From assembly GCA_029259775.1 (NCBI GenBank), contig JAJDEN010000058.1, positions 248,001-312,000 of the forward strand: a stretch of DNA of 64,000 nucleotides. The letters run 5' to 3'. The notes beneath the pieces were generated by a model. The model did not search any database and had not been told where the DNA came from. It saw only the letters and a list, made by a program, of their open reading frames with translations. This stretch comes from Planctomycetota bacterium. GTDB lineage: Bacteria > Planctomycetota > PLA2 > JAEUHO01. Made by a program: the position numbers and the translations under genes. Within the stretch, counting starts at the first letter, position 1; every line of letters starts with the position of its first letter. Below, piece after piece: positions 7,992 to 16,955 of this stretch.

Positions 7992-9727
7992 GCGTCCTTC
8001 AGCGCGGCGGCGATGGCCGCCTCGATGCGCTCGTGGTGGGTCTTGTTGCCATCGAGGCTGCTCTGTACTTCGATCACGTTCGACACGCCGGAGGCGATCG
8101 CCGCGCGGTAGGCGGCTTCGAAGCCCGCGCGATCCGTCACGTGCGCGTACGGGATGCCGAACGACGAACACACGCCGTCGAAGCGGATGTCGTGCGGCGT
8201 GTTCACGAGCGGTGTGAGTACGTCCGCGTGCTTCGCGATCGGAAGGAACGAGAAGATGCTCCCGCCGCCGTTGTTGAGCACCACGATCGTGAGCGGCTGC
8301 TCGAGCGGCTGCAGCATCGCGAGGGCGTTGACGTCATGCAGGAAGGCCAGGTCGCCGATGACGAGCGTCGTGGGGTAGCCGTGGCCCTGCGCGAAACCGG
8401 CGGAGCTCGAAACGATGCCGTCGATGCCCGACGCGCCGCGGTTGGCACCCACGGACAGCCACGGTGCATCGGTGGCGGCATAGTCCTGCGCGTCGCGGAT
8501 GGGCATGCTGTTGGAGAGGAAGAGGCCATGCAGCGTCTGCATGTGGCGGCTGAGCCAGCGCAGCACGTAGGGCTCCGAGAGGTCGTCGCCACCCATGACG
8601 GCGGTCTCGATCGCCGCCTCGATGGCCGCGTTCGCCGGCAGGCTCGGTGTGTCCCTGTCCTCCTGGTCGCTCAAGGCCTCGCCGAGGGCCGCGCACCAGG
8701 AGTCGATGCCGGCTGCGAACCGGTGCGTGATGGTGTGCGTCGGGTCGAGGCGCGACGGCTCTGGGTCGACGAGGAGGTAGTGCTTGGCTGCCCCCGAGCC
8801 CAAGAAGCGCTGCATGCGCTTGGAGGTGATGCGCGACCCCAGCTGGATCACGACATCCGGGGTCCACAGCTCCGCCTCGAGGACACGGTCCAGGTGCACC
8901 GCGCGACCGGGGATGCTCTCGCCGAGGCGCGCGCCGCAGCGGATGTCGGTCCAGACCGGCCAGCCGAGCGTGCGGGCTAGCGCCTCCACGTCCTCCGGCA
9001 CGCCGAACCAGGGCCAGCGTCCACACACGATCAGACCGCGCTCGGCGGAGGCGACCAGCGCGGCGAGGTCTTCGTCCGCGGCCAGCGTGAACGACTCGCC
9101 GGCCTCGATCACGAGCAGCGGTTGCTCACCGTCGACCCAGCCGGCGATGGCCTCGAGGTAGCCGGCGTCCCATGACTCGACCGTCGGCGCGAGTGGCTCG
9201 CGGAAGGGGCAGTTGAGCTGGACCGGCCCCTCGTGACCGTCGACGGCGCTGTGGACAGCGTGATCGACGGTCGTGAGCAGCGCGCGCACGGGCATGCTCA
9301 TGTCCGGCGCCGGCAGGTCGAACGCCCACCGGACGTGATCCGCGAAGATGCCCGTCTGCTTGATGCTCTGGTTGGCACCGACCTCGCGCAACTCGTGGGG
9401 CCGGTCCGCCGTGAGCAAGATGAGCGGCACGCCGTCGAGCGAGGCCTCGACGACGGCAGGCAGGAGGTTCGCCACCGCCGTGCCCGACGTCGTGACCACG
9501 GCGACAGGCCACGAACCCCCGCGCGCGCGCCCCAGGGCGTGGAACGCCGCGCCGCGTTCGTCCAGCCAGATCGTCGCTTGCGCCCTGGGGTTGTTCTGGA
9601 TCGCCTGCACGAGCGGCGTCGAGCGGGAGCCGGGGCATACGATGAACTCGTCCACGCCGTTGCGGATCAGCTCCTCGACGATCAGGTCGCCCCAGAGCGA
9701 CTGGATGTTGGGCGCATCACGAAGCAT
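7988..9727 (-). CDS. menD: SEPHCHC synthase (MenD)
   Basis: A thiamine-diphosphate enzyme of 579 residues that joins 2-oxoglutarate, after decarboxylation, to isochorismate. The N-terminal pyrimidine-binding domain has the MenD signature EFIVCPGSRSTPL. The C-terminal diphosphate-binding domain has GDLAFLHDVNAL and the NNGGGSIFSFLP loop that binds the cofactor and Mg. The length is normal for the family. Its ATG lies inside the last 11 bp of menF, and its stop overlaps the menH GTG. Confidence 0.95.
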   Translation of the reverse strand: MLRDAPNIQSLWGDLIVEELIRNGVDEFIVCPGSRSTPLVQAIQNNPRAQATIWLDERGAAFHALGRARGGSWPVAVVTTSGTAVANLLPAVVEASLDGVPLILLTADRPHELREVGANQSIKQTGIFADHVRWAFDLPAPDMSMPVRALLTTVDHAVHSAVDGHEGPVQLNCPFREPLAPTVESWDAGYLEAIAGWVDGEQPLLVIEAGESFTLAADEDLAALVASAERGLIVCGRWPWFGVPEDVEALARTLGWPVWTDIRCGARLGESIPGRAVHLDRVLEAELWTPDVVIQLGSRITSKRMQRFLGSGAAKHYLLVDPEPSRLDPTHTITHRFAAGIDSWCAALGEALSDQEDRDTPSLPANAAIEAAIETAVMGGDDLSEPYVLRWLSRHMQTLHGLFLSNSMPIRDAQDYAATDAPWLSVGANRGASGIDGIVSSSAGFAQGHGYPTTLVIGDLAFLHDVNALAMLQPLEQPLTIVVLNNGGGSIFSFLPIAKHADVLTPLVNTPHDIRFDGVCSSFGIPYAHVTDRAGFEAAYRAAIASGVSNVIEVQSSLDGNKTHHERIEAAIAAALKDA

Positions 9728-11126
9728 CGTCGGCCCCCAGCAGTCGTTCGAGCGCGCTCATCTTCTGTACGGTCTCCTGCCACTCCGCGTCCGGATCCGA
9801 GCCGGCCACGATGCCGGCACCGGCGAAGAGTTGTACCGAATCGCCGCGGATCAGGGCACTGCGGATCCCGACAGCGACCTCCGAGCGCTCCGCACCGAAG
9901 CACCCGACGGGGCCCGCGTAGAGCCCCCGGTCGAAGTTCTCCTCGTCGCGCAGGAGGCCGCGCGCGGCCTCGGTGGGGGTTCCGCAGACCGCCGGCGTCG
10001 GATGCAGCGCGGCCAAGAGGGCGGCATCGCCCACCCCCGGGCGCAGCGTGCCTTCGATGGGCGTGTGGAGGTGATGCAGCGTCGGTAGGGTCCGCACCGA
10101 GGGGGCGCCTTCCGTGGGCGGCTCGTCACAGAGGGCGGCCAGCGTGCTCGCGACGTGGCGCCGCACATGGTCGTGCTCGCGCAGGTCCTTCTCGCTGCCG
10201 AAGAGCTCCGCGGCGAGCGCGGCGTCTTCCTCCGGCGTCGCGCCGCGCGGGCGCGTGCCCGCGAGCGCCTCCGTCCGGACCAGGCGTCCGACGCGCTCGT
10301 AGAGATGCTCGGGCGAGGCGCCAAGGAACGTCGACGCGGGGGAGGGCTGCACGAGGAAGTGGCAGGCGTCCGGGTGCTCGCTGCGCAGGTGTTCCATGAT
10401 CCGAATCGGATCGGTCTCGCACGCGCGCTCTGCGGCACGCGCGAGGACCGCCTTCTCGATCGTCCCGGCCTCGATGTAGCGGAGCAGCGTCTCCACGCCG
10501 GTCGTCCATGCGGCGGCGTCATCGGTTGCGAGTGCCGTCGTGCCGCGCGGCACCATCGGCAGCCCCGGCACGTCGCCGCGCAGAGCCCGCATCGCCGTGC
10601 GGCGCTGCGCATCGTAGTTGCCCCCGCCCAACGCGGCGGCCCCCGCCTTGAGGTTCACCGCGAGGGTGACGCCAGTCTCGTCGCGCCGCATCTCCAGCAG
10701 GGGCAGATGGAAGCGTGCCCGGCCGAAGGACATCCACGCGGGGTCCGGCACGCGGCCCGGATCGAAGCGCATCGTGCCGAAGATGCGCATGCTGTCGATG
10801 GCATCGCCCGTCGCAACCTGCTCGAGCAGTTCGTCGAGGGCCTCCAGCGGCGGGCCCTCGTGCTCGGCGCAGATCCCCACACCGGCCAGCTCGAGGTCCG
10901 AGCGGCGCCCGTTCCAGTAGACGCGCAGCAGCACGGGATGATGGCGCAGCCAGCGCAGCGGGTCGCCGTCTGCCAGCGGTTGCTCCAGCCGGAGGAACGG
11001 GTTGGCGCCCAGCTCGGCGCCGCGCTCCGGGCCCCAGGTCTCCAAGACCTGCACGAGCTGTCTCGCGCCGTCGGCCATACGCGCGGCCGGGTCGAGCCTC
11101 ACGGTGCGTGTGCCGCCGGGTGCCAT
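9717..11126 (-). CDS. menF: Menaquinone-type isochorismate synthase
   Basis: The chorismate-utilising enzyme that opens the menaquinone pathway, 469 residues. The C-terminal ADC/isochorismate synthase core is clear: EKAVLARA, FLGASPEHLYER, EALAGTRPRG, SEKDLREHDHV, the HHLHTPIEGTL stretch, HPTPAVCGTPTEAA and AGAGIVAGSDPDAEWQE. The ATG at 11126 is preferred over another in-frame ATG at 11195 because a TACCGT box ends 6 nt before it. It is the promoter-proximal gene of the men operon and divergent from ileS. Confidence 0.9.
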   Translation of the reverse strand: MAPGGTRTVRLDPAARMADGARQLVQVLETWGPERGAELGANPFLRLEQPLADGDPLRWLRHHPVLLRVYWNGRRSDLELAGVGICAEHEGPPLEALDELLEQVATGDAIDSMRIFGTMRFDPGRVPDPAWMSFGRARFHLPLLEMRRDETGVTLAVNLKAGAAALGGGNYDAQRRTAMRALRGDVPGLPMVPRGTTALATDDAAAWTTGVETLLRYIEAGTIEKAVLARAAERACETDPIRIMEHLRSEHPDACHFLVQPSPASTFLGASPEHLYERVGRLVRTEALAGTRPRGATPEEDAALAAELFGSEKDLREHDHVRRHVASTLAALCDEPPTEGAPSVRTLPTLHHLHTPIEGTLRPGVGDAALLAALHPTPAVCGTPTEAARGLLRDEENFDRGLYAGPVGCFGAERSEVAVGIRSALIRGDSVQLFAGAGIVAGSDPDAEWQETVQKMSALERLLGADDAS

Positions 11127-11132
11127 CTGCGC

Positions 11133-11138
11133 ACGGTA
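11133..11138 (-). promoter_or_regulatory. TACCGT -10 box of the men operon
   Basis: Read on the minus strand, TACCGT ends 6 nt before the ATG at 11126, with no Shine-Dalgarno between. It supports the shorter MenF start and a leaderless men transcript. Confidence 0.5.
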
Positions 11139-11216
11139 GCCGAGTCGAGGGGTATCCCGTAGGGGAAGGACGGTGCCTTCAGGCGCGCAGGCCATCAGGG
11201 TTCAGGCAATCGGCGG

Positions 11217-11222
11217 TATTCT
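11217..11222 (+). promoter_or_regulatory. TATTCT -10 box of ileS
   Basis: TATTCT ends 8 nt before the ATG at 11231, with no Shine-Dalgarno between. Confidence 0.5.
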
Positions 11223-11230
11223 CGCCCGCC

Positions 11231-14200
11231 ATGTCCTCCAACCCGAACCAGCAGCCGTACCCCGACGTCGATCCCCGCCCCAGCTACCCGGCGATCGAGC
11301 GGGAGATCCTCGCGCGCTGGAAGGAGGAGAAGACCTTCGAGCAGTCGGTCGCAAACCGGCCCGCGGGCAAGAACGGCAGCAACGAGTACGTCTTCTACGA
11401 CGGTCCTCCCTTCGCCAACGGCCTGCCGCACTACGGCCACTTCCTGACCAGCTACGCCAAGGACGCCGTGCCGCGCTACCAGACGATGCGCGGTCGCCGT
11501 GTCGAGCGCCGCTTCGGCTGGGACTGTCACGGGCTGCCGGCCGAGATGGCGTCCGAGAAGGAGCTCGGGATCTCCGGCCGTCAGGCCATCCAGGACCACG
11601 GCATCGGCGCGTTCAACGAGCACTGCCGCTCGTCGGTCCTCAAGTACGCGGGTGAGTGGGAGAGCTACATCGACCGCATGGCCCGCTGGGTCGACTTCGA
11701 GGATGACTACAAGACGATGGACCTCTCCTACATGGAGAGCGTCATCTGGGCGTTCAAGCAACTCTGGGACAAGGGGCTGCTCTACGAGAAGCACCGCGTG
11801 ATGCCCTACTCGTGGGCCGCGGAGACACCGCTCAGCAACTTCGAGACGCGCCTGGACAACAGCTACCGCCCGCGCCAGGACCCCGCCGTCACGGTCACGC
11901 TCACCCTCGTGCCGCAGGACGGCGACCAGGGCGTGCCGCACAAGATCCTGATCTGGACGACGACGCCGTGGACGCTGCCGAGCAACCTCGCTGTGGCCGT
12001 TGGCCCCGACATCGACTACGCCGTACTGGAGCAGGACGGCGTGCGCTACGTCCTTGGCGCCGCGACGGTTGGCAAGCTCCAGAAGCAGCTCGCGGGCGCC
12101 GAGGAGGTCGGCACCGTCAAGGGACGCGATCTCGTCGGCCGCTCCTACGAGCCGCTCTTTCCCTACTTCGCCGATCAGGAGAATGCGTTCCGGGTCCTCG
12201 GTGCCGACTTCGTCGACACCGAAGAAGGCACCGGCATCGTGCACATGGCGCCGGGCTTCGGCGAGGACGATCAGCTCATCTGCGAGGCGAACGGCATCGA
12301 GGTCGTCGTACCCGTGGACGACAGCGGCCGCTTCACCGAGGAAGTCACCGACTGGGTCGGGATCAACGTCCTCGAGGCCAACAAGCCGATCATCAAGCAT
12401 CTCAAGGAGGCCGGCGCCCTCGTCAAGCACGAGACGTACGAGCACAACTACCCGCACTGCTGGCGCACCGACCAGCCGCTCATCTACAAGGCGCTCGGCT
12501 CCTGGTACGTGCGCGTCACGGACTTCCGCGACCGCATGGTGGAGCTGAACCAGGAGATCCGCTGGATCCCCGAGCACGTGCGCGACGGCCAGTTCGGCAA
12601 GTGGCTCGAGGGCGCGCGCGACTGGTCCATCAGCCGGAACCGCTTCTGGGGTACGCCGATCCCGATCTGGAAGAGCGACGATCCCGCCTACCCGCGCATG
12701 GACTGCTACGGCAGCCTGGACGAGCTCGAACGCGACTTCGGCGTGCGGCCCAAGGACCTCCATCGCCCGTACATCGACGAGCTCGTACGCCCCAACCCGG
12801 ACGACCCGACGGGCAAGAGCATGATGCGTCGCGTGCCCGAGGTGCTGGACTGCTGGTTCGAGTCCGGCTCGATGCCCTACGCCCAGGTGCACTACCCGTT
12901 CGAGAACAAGAGCTGGTTCGAGAGCCACTTCCCCGGCGACTTCATCGTCGAGTACGTCGCCCAGACGCGCGGCTGGTTCTACACGCTGATGGTGCTCGGC
13001 ACGGCGCTCTTCGATCGCGCGCCGTTCCGCAATTGCATCTGCCACGGCATCCTGCTCGAGCCCAGTGGCGAGCGGAAGCTCGGCAAGCGGTACGGCAACT
13101 ACAGCAGCCCGGATGAGGTCTTCGAGACCCGCGGGGCCGATGCGCTCCGCTGGTACATGATGTCCTCGCCGATCATGCGCGGGGGCAACCTGCGCTTTGA
13201 CAGCGGCGACACCGGCCTCGGCGACGTGACGCGTCTCGTCATCAACCCGATCTGGAACGCGTTCTACTTCTTCACGCTCTACGCCAACATCGACGGCACC
13301 CGGGCGAGGTTCCGCACGGACTCGGAGCAACTGCTCGACCGCTACATCCTCGCCAAGACACGCGAACTGGTGGAGACGGTCGGGGCCAAGATGGACGCCT
13401 ACGACCTGGCGGGCACGTGCCAGGAGATCACGTCGTTCATCGACGCGCTCAACAACTGGTACATCCGGCGCAGCCGCGATCGATTCTGGGGCGCGGAAGC
13501 CACCCAGGAGAAGCAGGACGCCTACGACACGCTCTACACCGTGCTCGTCACGCTGTGCAAGGTCGCGGCGCCGATGCTGCCGTTCATCACCGACGCCGTC
13601 TTCACCGGCCTCGTTGGCGAGGGCAGCGTGCACCTCGAGGACTGGCCGGACGCGGAGAACCTGCCGGCGAACCACGCGCTGGTGGCCGACATGGACCGCG
13701 TGCGCGACGTCTGCTCCGTGACGCTCGCCCTGCGCGAGGAGCACGGCCTGCGTACGCGCCTGCCGCTCGCCTCGCTCACCGTCGCGGGGCGCGACAGCGC
13801 CCGGCTCGAATCGCTCGCGCACCTGATGCGCGACGAGGTCAATGTGAAGGCCGTCGAGCTGACCGAGGACCTCGAGGCGCATGCCACGTTCGTCCTCGCG
13901 CCCGACCGACGCCTCCTGGGGCCGAAGCTCGGCAAGGCCATGAAAGCCGTGCTCGATGCGACCCGTAGCGGGGACTGGACGCTTCACGACGACGGGACCG
14001 TTACCGCCGGGGGGCAGGTGCTCGACGCGGGCGAGTTCGAGCTGCGTCTCGAGTCCAAGGAGGGCGAGACGAGCTCCGCCTTGCCCGGCAACGATGCCGT
14101 CGTCGTTCTCGATGTCGTCGTGACGCCGGAGCTCGCGGCGGAAGGCTGGGCGCGCGACCTCGTGCGCAAGATCCAGCAGGCCCGCAAGGAAGCGGACTTC

Positions 14201-14401
14201 GCGGTCACCGACCGGATCGAGCTCGCCGTCGACGTGCCCGAGGGCTGCGTGGCAGCGGTCAAGACCCACGAGGCCTACATCAAGGAGCAGGTTCTCGCCG
14301 AGACGTTGACCTACGGATCGCCGTCCGACGGCATGTTCACCGTCGAGACGACGCTGGGCGAAGGCGCTCTCACCCTGGGGCTCCGCTCCACGGCCGGGTA
14401 G
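11231..14401 (+). CDS. ileS: Isoleucine-tRNA ligase, eukaryote-like (type 2) form
   Basis: A class I synthetase of 1056 residues that charges tRNA-Ile. The ATP site HIGH motif reads HYGH at residues 67-70, within YDGPPFANGLPHYGH. The editing domain and the FGWDCHGLPAE motif follow. The catalytic KMSKS loop reads KLGKR at 616-620 (KLGKRYGNYSSPDE), with Gly in place of the loop Ser, which is unusual. Overall layout resembles the type 2 enzymes of eukaryotes and some bacteria, a class known for lower mupirocin sensitivity. The long C-terminal tRNA-binding region lacks an obvious zinc-finger. The rhomboid gene begins 9 nt after its stop. Confidence 0.95.
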   Translation: MSSNPNQQPYPDVDPRPSYPAIEREILARWKEEKTFEQSVANRPAGKNGSNEYVFYDGPPFANGLPHYGHFLTSYAKDAVPRYQTMRGRRVERRFGWDCHGLPAEMASEKELGISGRQAIQDHGIGAFNEHCRSSVLKYAGEWESYIDRMARWVDFEDDYKTMDLSYMESVIWAFKQLWDKGLLYEKHRVMPYSWAAETPLSNFETRLDNSYRPRQDPAVTVTLTLVPQDGDQGVPHKILIWTTTPWTLPSNLAVAVGPDIDYAVLEQDGVRYVLGAATVGKLQKQLAGAEEVGTVKGRDLVGRSYEPLFPYFADQENAFRVLGADFVDTEEGTGIVHMAPGFGEDDQLICEANGIEVVVPVDDSGRFTEEVTDWVGINVLEANKPIIKHLKEAGALVKHETYEHNYPHCWRTDQPLIYKALGSWYVRVTDFRDRMVELNQEIRWIPEHVRDGQFGKWLEGARDWSISRNRFWGTPIPIWKSDDPAYPRMDCYGSLDELERDFGVRPKDLHRPYIDELVRPNPDDPTGKSMMRRVPEVLDCWFESGSMPYAQVHYPFENKSWFESHFPGDFIVEYVAQTRGWFYTLMVLGTALFDRAPFRNCICHGILLEPSGERKLGKRYGNYSSPDEVFETRGADALRWYMMSSPIMRGGNLRFDSGDTGLGDVTRLVINPIWNAFYFFTLYANIDGTRARFRTDSEQLLDRYILAKTRELVETVGAKMDAYDLAGTCQEITSFIDALNNWYIRRSRDRFWGAEATQEKQDAYDTLYTVLVTLCKVAAPMLPFITDAVFTGLVGEGSVHLEDWPDAENLPANHALVADMDRVRDVCSVTLALREEHGLRTRLPLASLTVAGRDSARLESLAHLMRDEVNVKAVELTEDLEAHATFVLAPDRRLLGPKLGKAMKAVLDATRSGDWTLHDDGTVTAGGQVLDAGEFELRLESKEGETSSALPGNDAVVVLDVVVTPELAAEGWARDLVRKIQQARKEADFAVTDRIELAVDVPEGCVAAVKTHEAYIKEQVLAETLTYGSPSDGMFTVETTLGEGALTLGLRSTAG

Positions 14402-14404
14402 TCT
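14399..14404 (+). promoter_or_regulatory. TAGTCT -10 box overlapping the ileS stop
   Basis: TAGTCT overlaps the ileS TAG stop and ends 6 nt before the GTG at 14411. It may give the rhomboid gene its own leaderless transcript. Confidence 0.4.
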
Positions 14405-14410
14405 GACCGC

Positions 14411-15247
14411 GTGCTCCTTCCCTACGGCGACGAACCGAACGATCCCAAGCGCGTCCCGTGGATGAACTACGCGCTCATCGGCGCCAACATCGCCGTGTTC
14501 CTGCTTACGTACATGCGGGGGCCGCTCTACTTCCGCGACGTGCTCGACGCGTGGGCCTTCCAGCCGGGGGAGGTCACGATCCCCACGATCTTCTCGAGCA
14601 TGTTCCTGCACGTCGGGTGGCTGCACCTGGCCGGCAACATGCTGTTCCTGTGGATCTTCGGGGACAACATCGAGGCGCGCCTGGGGTCGTTCGGCTATCT
14701 GGCGGCCTACCTCGCCGTCGGTGCTGCGGCGACGCTGATCTACGGCCAGTTCAACGAGCAACCGGCGGTGGGTGCTTCGGGCGCGATCAGCGGCGTGCAG
14801 GGCCTCTACTTCATCGCGTGCCCCAAGCACCGCGTGAAGGTCTTCGTCTGGTTCTACTTCTTCATCACCGTGCTGCATGTCAAAGCGCGCTGGATCATGC
14901 TGTTCTGGTTCGTCATGCAGGACCTGATCCCGACACTCATCAGCATGAACGTCCACGTCGGCGACGGCGTGGCGCACCTTGCGCACCTCGGCGGCTTCGT
15001 CGCGGGGTTGGCGCTGATGCTCGTGCTCAAGCCGATGGTGAAGCAGATCCACATCGCGGCGGCGGCCGAGTTTGCCCGCACGCACCGCTACACAGGGGGG
15101 CGGGCAGCCTCCCGCCGCTACGAGCGGACTCGGCGTCGAGATCCCTACAGGCCGGGAGCCTACAAGAAGCCCGAGGACCGCTCCACGGAGACCCACTCCT
15201 TCGTGGACCGCGAACGGCGCGAGGACGACGGCCGCCGGATCCAGTGA
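14411..15247 (+). CDS. Rhomboid family intramembrane serine protease
   Basis: A multipass membrane protein of 278 residues starting with GTG. The WLHLAGNMLFLWIFGDNIE segment is the rhomboid L1/TM2 signature. The catalytic serine is in GASGAISG (S123) and the catalytic histidine in AHLAHLGG (H192). An Asn that stabilises the oxyanion is in GNM (N76). About six hydrophobic segments precede a basic cytoplasmic C-terminal tail of roughly 65 residues rich in Arg and Tyr. Rhomboids cleave within transmembrane helices; substrates are unknown. It lies between ileS and a transmembrane kinase and has its own possible -10 box. Confidence 0.9.
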   Translation: MLLPYGDEPNDPKRVPWMNYALIGANIAVFLLTYMRGPLYFRDVLDAWAFQPGEVTIPTIFSSMFLHVGWLHLAGNMLFLWIFGDNIEARLGSFGYLAAYLAVGAAATLIYGQFNEQPAVGASGAISGVQGLYFIACPKHRVKVFVWFYFFITVLHVKARWIMLFWFVMQDLIPTLISMNVHVGDGVAHLAHLGGFVAGLALMLVLKPMVKQIHIAAAAEFARTHRYTGGRAASRRYERTRRRDPYRPGAYKKPEDRSTETHSFVDRERREDDGRRIQ

Positions 15248-15289
15248 TGCGCGACCCGGCGGCCTGGCCGGGTTTCAAGCGCTGTGGAG

Positions 15290-15295
15290 TACCCT
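15290..15295 (+). promoter_or_regulatory. TACCCT -10 box of the kinase gene
   Basis: TACCCT ends 6 nt before the ATG at 15302, with no Shine-Dalgarno between. Confidence 0.45.
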
Positions 15296-15301
15296 GAAGC
15301 C

Positions 15302-16924
15302 ATGACCGATCCCGCCGACCGATGGAGTGTGAGCCTGGAGGGGGAGACCCTGCTTGGCCGCTACACCGTCGATCGCATGATCGGCGGCGGCGGCATGGCG
15401 AACGTCTATCTCGCGCGCGACGAGCAACTCGAGATCCCCGTTGTCGTCAAGGTCCCGCACACGGCCTACCTCGCCGAGGCGGGCTTCCGCGAGCGGTTCG
15501 ACCGCGAGACACGCGACCTCATCACGCTCCAACATCCGCACATCGTCACGATCATGGCGCGCGGCGAGCACGAGGGCGTGCCGTTCCTCGTCCTGCAGTT
15601 CCTGAAGGGCCGCAGCCTGGGCGATCACATGCGCTCGGCCAAAGGCAAGCCGATCCCGTGGGCCGAGGTCAAGCCGTGGGCCCGCGACATCGCCCGTGCC
15701 CTCGATTTCATCCACCAGCAGGGCGTCGTGCACCGCGACATCAAACCCGACAACATCCTGTTCGACGAGTACGGCCACGCGTACCTGTCCGACTTCGGCA
15801 TTGCCAAGGCCGTGGGGGGCGCGGACACCGGCCTCACCGTCACCGGCGCAACGCCCGGCTCGCCCGCCTACATGGCGCCGGAGCAGCCGCGCCAGAGCAA
15901 GCTCACCGGGGCGTCCGACCAGTACTCCCTCGCCGCCTCCATGTACGAAGCGTTGTGTGGCAAGCCCACGCACGAGGGTGAGACGGTGGTGGATGTGCTG
16001 CTCAAGAAGCAGACCGACGTGCCGGCTCCCTTGCACGAGATCGAGCCGAGCGTGCCGCGCGAGGTGAGTGACGCGCTCGTTCGCGCCCTCGTCAGGGAAC
16101 CGACCGACCGCTGGCCGACCTGCGAGGCGATGGTGAAGGCCATGTCCCGCCCCGCGCGTGTTGCCGCCGAAGCGCCCACGCGGGTGGCCGCCGTGCCGGT
16201 CGCGGCGGGCGCGCCGACGCAGCGGCAGACCCCGGAGCCCAGCGACGCGGATGCACAGCCGGCACGCCCGACGTCGTCTGCCGGCACGACCGTCACGATC
16301 GCGCGCTCTTCGCACAAGACCATCTGGATGGTCCTGACCGTCGCCGTACTCGCCGTCCCGCTCGCGTTCCTCTTCGCGGGGACCGGCGACGATCAGGGCG
16401 AAGGTGGGCACACGACGGAGACGGCCGGCGTACCCACGCCGGACGACCCGACGTCGAAGAGCGCGAAGCCGCCGAAGGACGAGGATCCCGGTGTTCCGCC
16501 CGCCGCTGCCGTCGACGAGGGCGTGGTGGCACGTGGGAGCCACGACGGAATCACCGGTCGCTACGTCATCGACGTGGATCTCCTCGAGCGGCGCCTGAGG
16601 GAGCTTCCGCGGGATGGCAAGCGGGCGCTGCGGCACAGGAAAGAGCGCGTGGAGATCGAGCGCCTCATCCGCGGTGAGCCCCAGCTCGTCCTGGATGCCA
16701 GCGGCGGTTTCAAGATGACGTTCGCGCAGCGTGGGGGCACGAAGCTGCCTCCCATGCGTGGCTCGTGGACCGTGGAGCGGAACCAGATCACGTTCGTGCC
16801 GGACCCCGGTACCGTGCCGAAGAGTGTTCGCAACGCGCATGCACCGTTCACCGGCCGTCGCGACGCCAAGGGCCGCCTGATCATCATGCGCAGGGGCTTC
16901 GAGATGCCCATGAAGGCGCGGTAG
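15302..16924 (+). CDS. Transmembrane Hanks-type Ser/Thr protein kinase
   Basis: A 540-residue receptor-like kinase. The cytoplasmic kinase domain (about 20-285) has the glycine loop IGGGGMANVY, the ATP-binding Lys50, HRDIKPDN (catalytic Asp146), DFG at 164-166 and APE at 192-194, so it should be active. A Pro/Ala-rich linker leads to one membrane helix at about 340-360. Beyond that comes an extracytoplasmic acidic linker and a compact C-terminal domain of about 130 residues (near 400-540) that I do not recognise; it begins with a GITGRYVIDVD strand. The C-terminal domain is presumably the sensor (inference). The ATG is placed by the TACCCT box 6 nt upstream. acs follows 31 nt later. Confidence 0.9.
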   Translation: MTDPADRWSVSLEGETLLGRYTVDRMIGGGGMANVYLARDEQLEIPVVVKVPHTAYLAEAGFRERFDRETRDLITLQHPHIVTIMARGEHEGVPFLVLQFLKGRSLGDHMRSAKGKPIPWAEVKPWARDIARALDFIHQQGVVHRDIKPDNILFDEYGHAYLSDFGIAKAVGGADTGLTVTGATPGSPAYMAPEQPRQSKLTGASDQYSLAASMYEALCGKPTHEGETVVDVLLKKQTDVPAPLHEIEPSVPREVSDALVRALVREPTDRWPTCEAMVKAMSRPARVAAEAPTRVAAVPVAAGAPTQRQTPEPSDADAQPARPTSSAGTTVTIARSSHKTIWMVLTVAVLAVPLAFLFAGTGDDQGEGGHTTETAGVPTPDDPTSKSAKPPKDEDPGVPPAAAVDEGVVARGSHDGITGRYVIDVDLLERRLRELPRDGKRALRHRKERVEIERLIRGEPQLVLDASGGFKMTFAQRGGTKLPPMRGSWTVERNQITFVPDPGTVPKSVRNAHAPFTGRRDAKGRLIIMRRGFEMPMKAR

Positions 16925-16927
16925 AGT
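16922..16927 (+). promoter_or_regulatory. TAGAGT -10-like hexamer before acs
   Basis: TAGAGT overlaps the stop of the kinase gene and ends 28 nt before the acs ATG. A CTGGAG Shine-Dalgarno-like sequence lies between them, so this would give a short leader. Confidence 0.3.
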
Positions 16928-16955
16928 CTCGCTCCCCAGGATCCCTGGAGCCCCC

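Noticed and set aside
11195..15196. Very long open frame antisense to ileS and the rhomboid gene (over 1300 codons, minus strand)
   Set aside because: High-GC codon usage leaves the opposite strand open. The translation is a monotonous mix of Arg, Val, Glu and Leu with no motif, while the sense strand encodes clear IleRS and rhomboid proteins.
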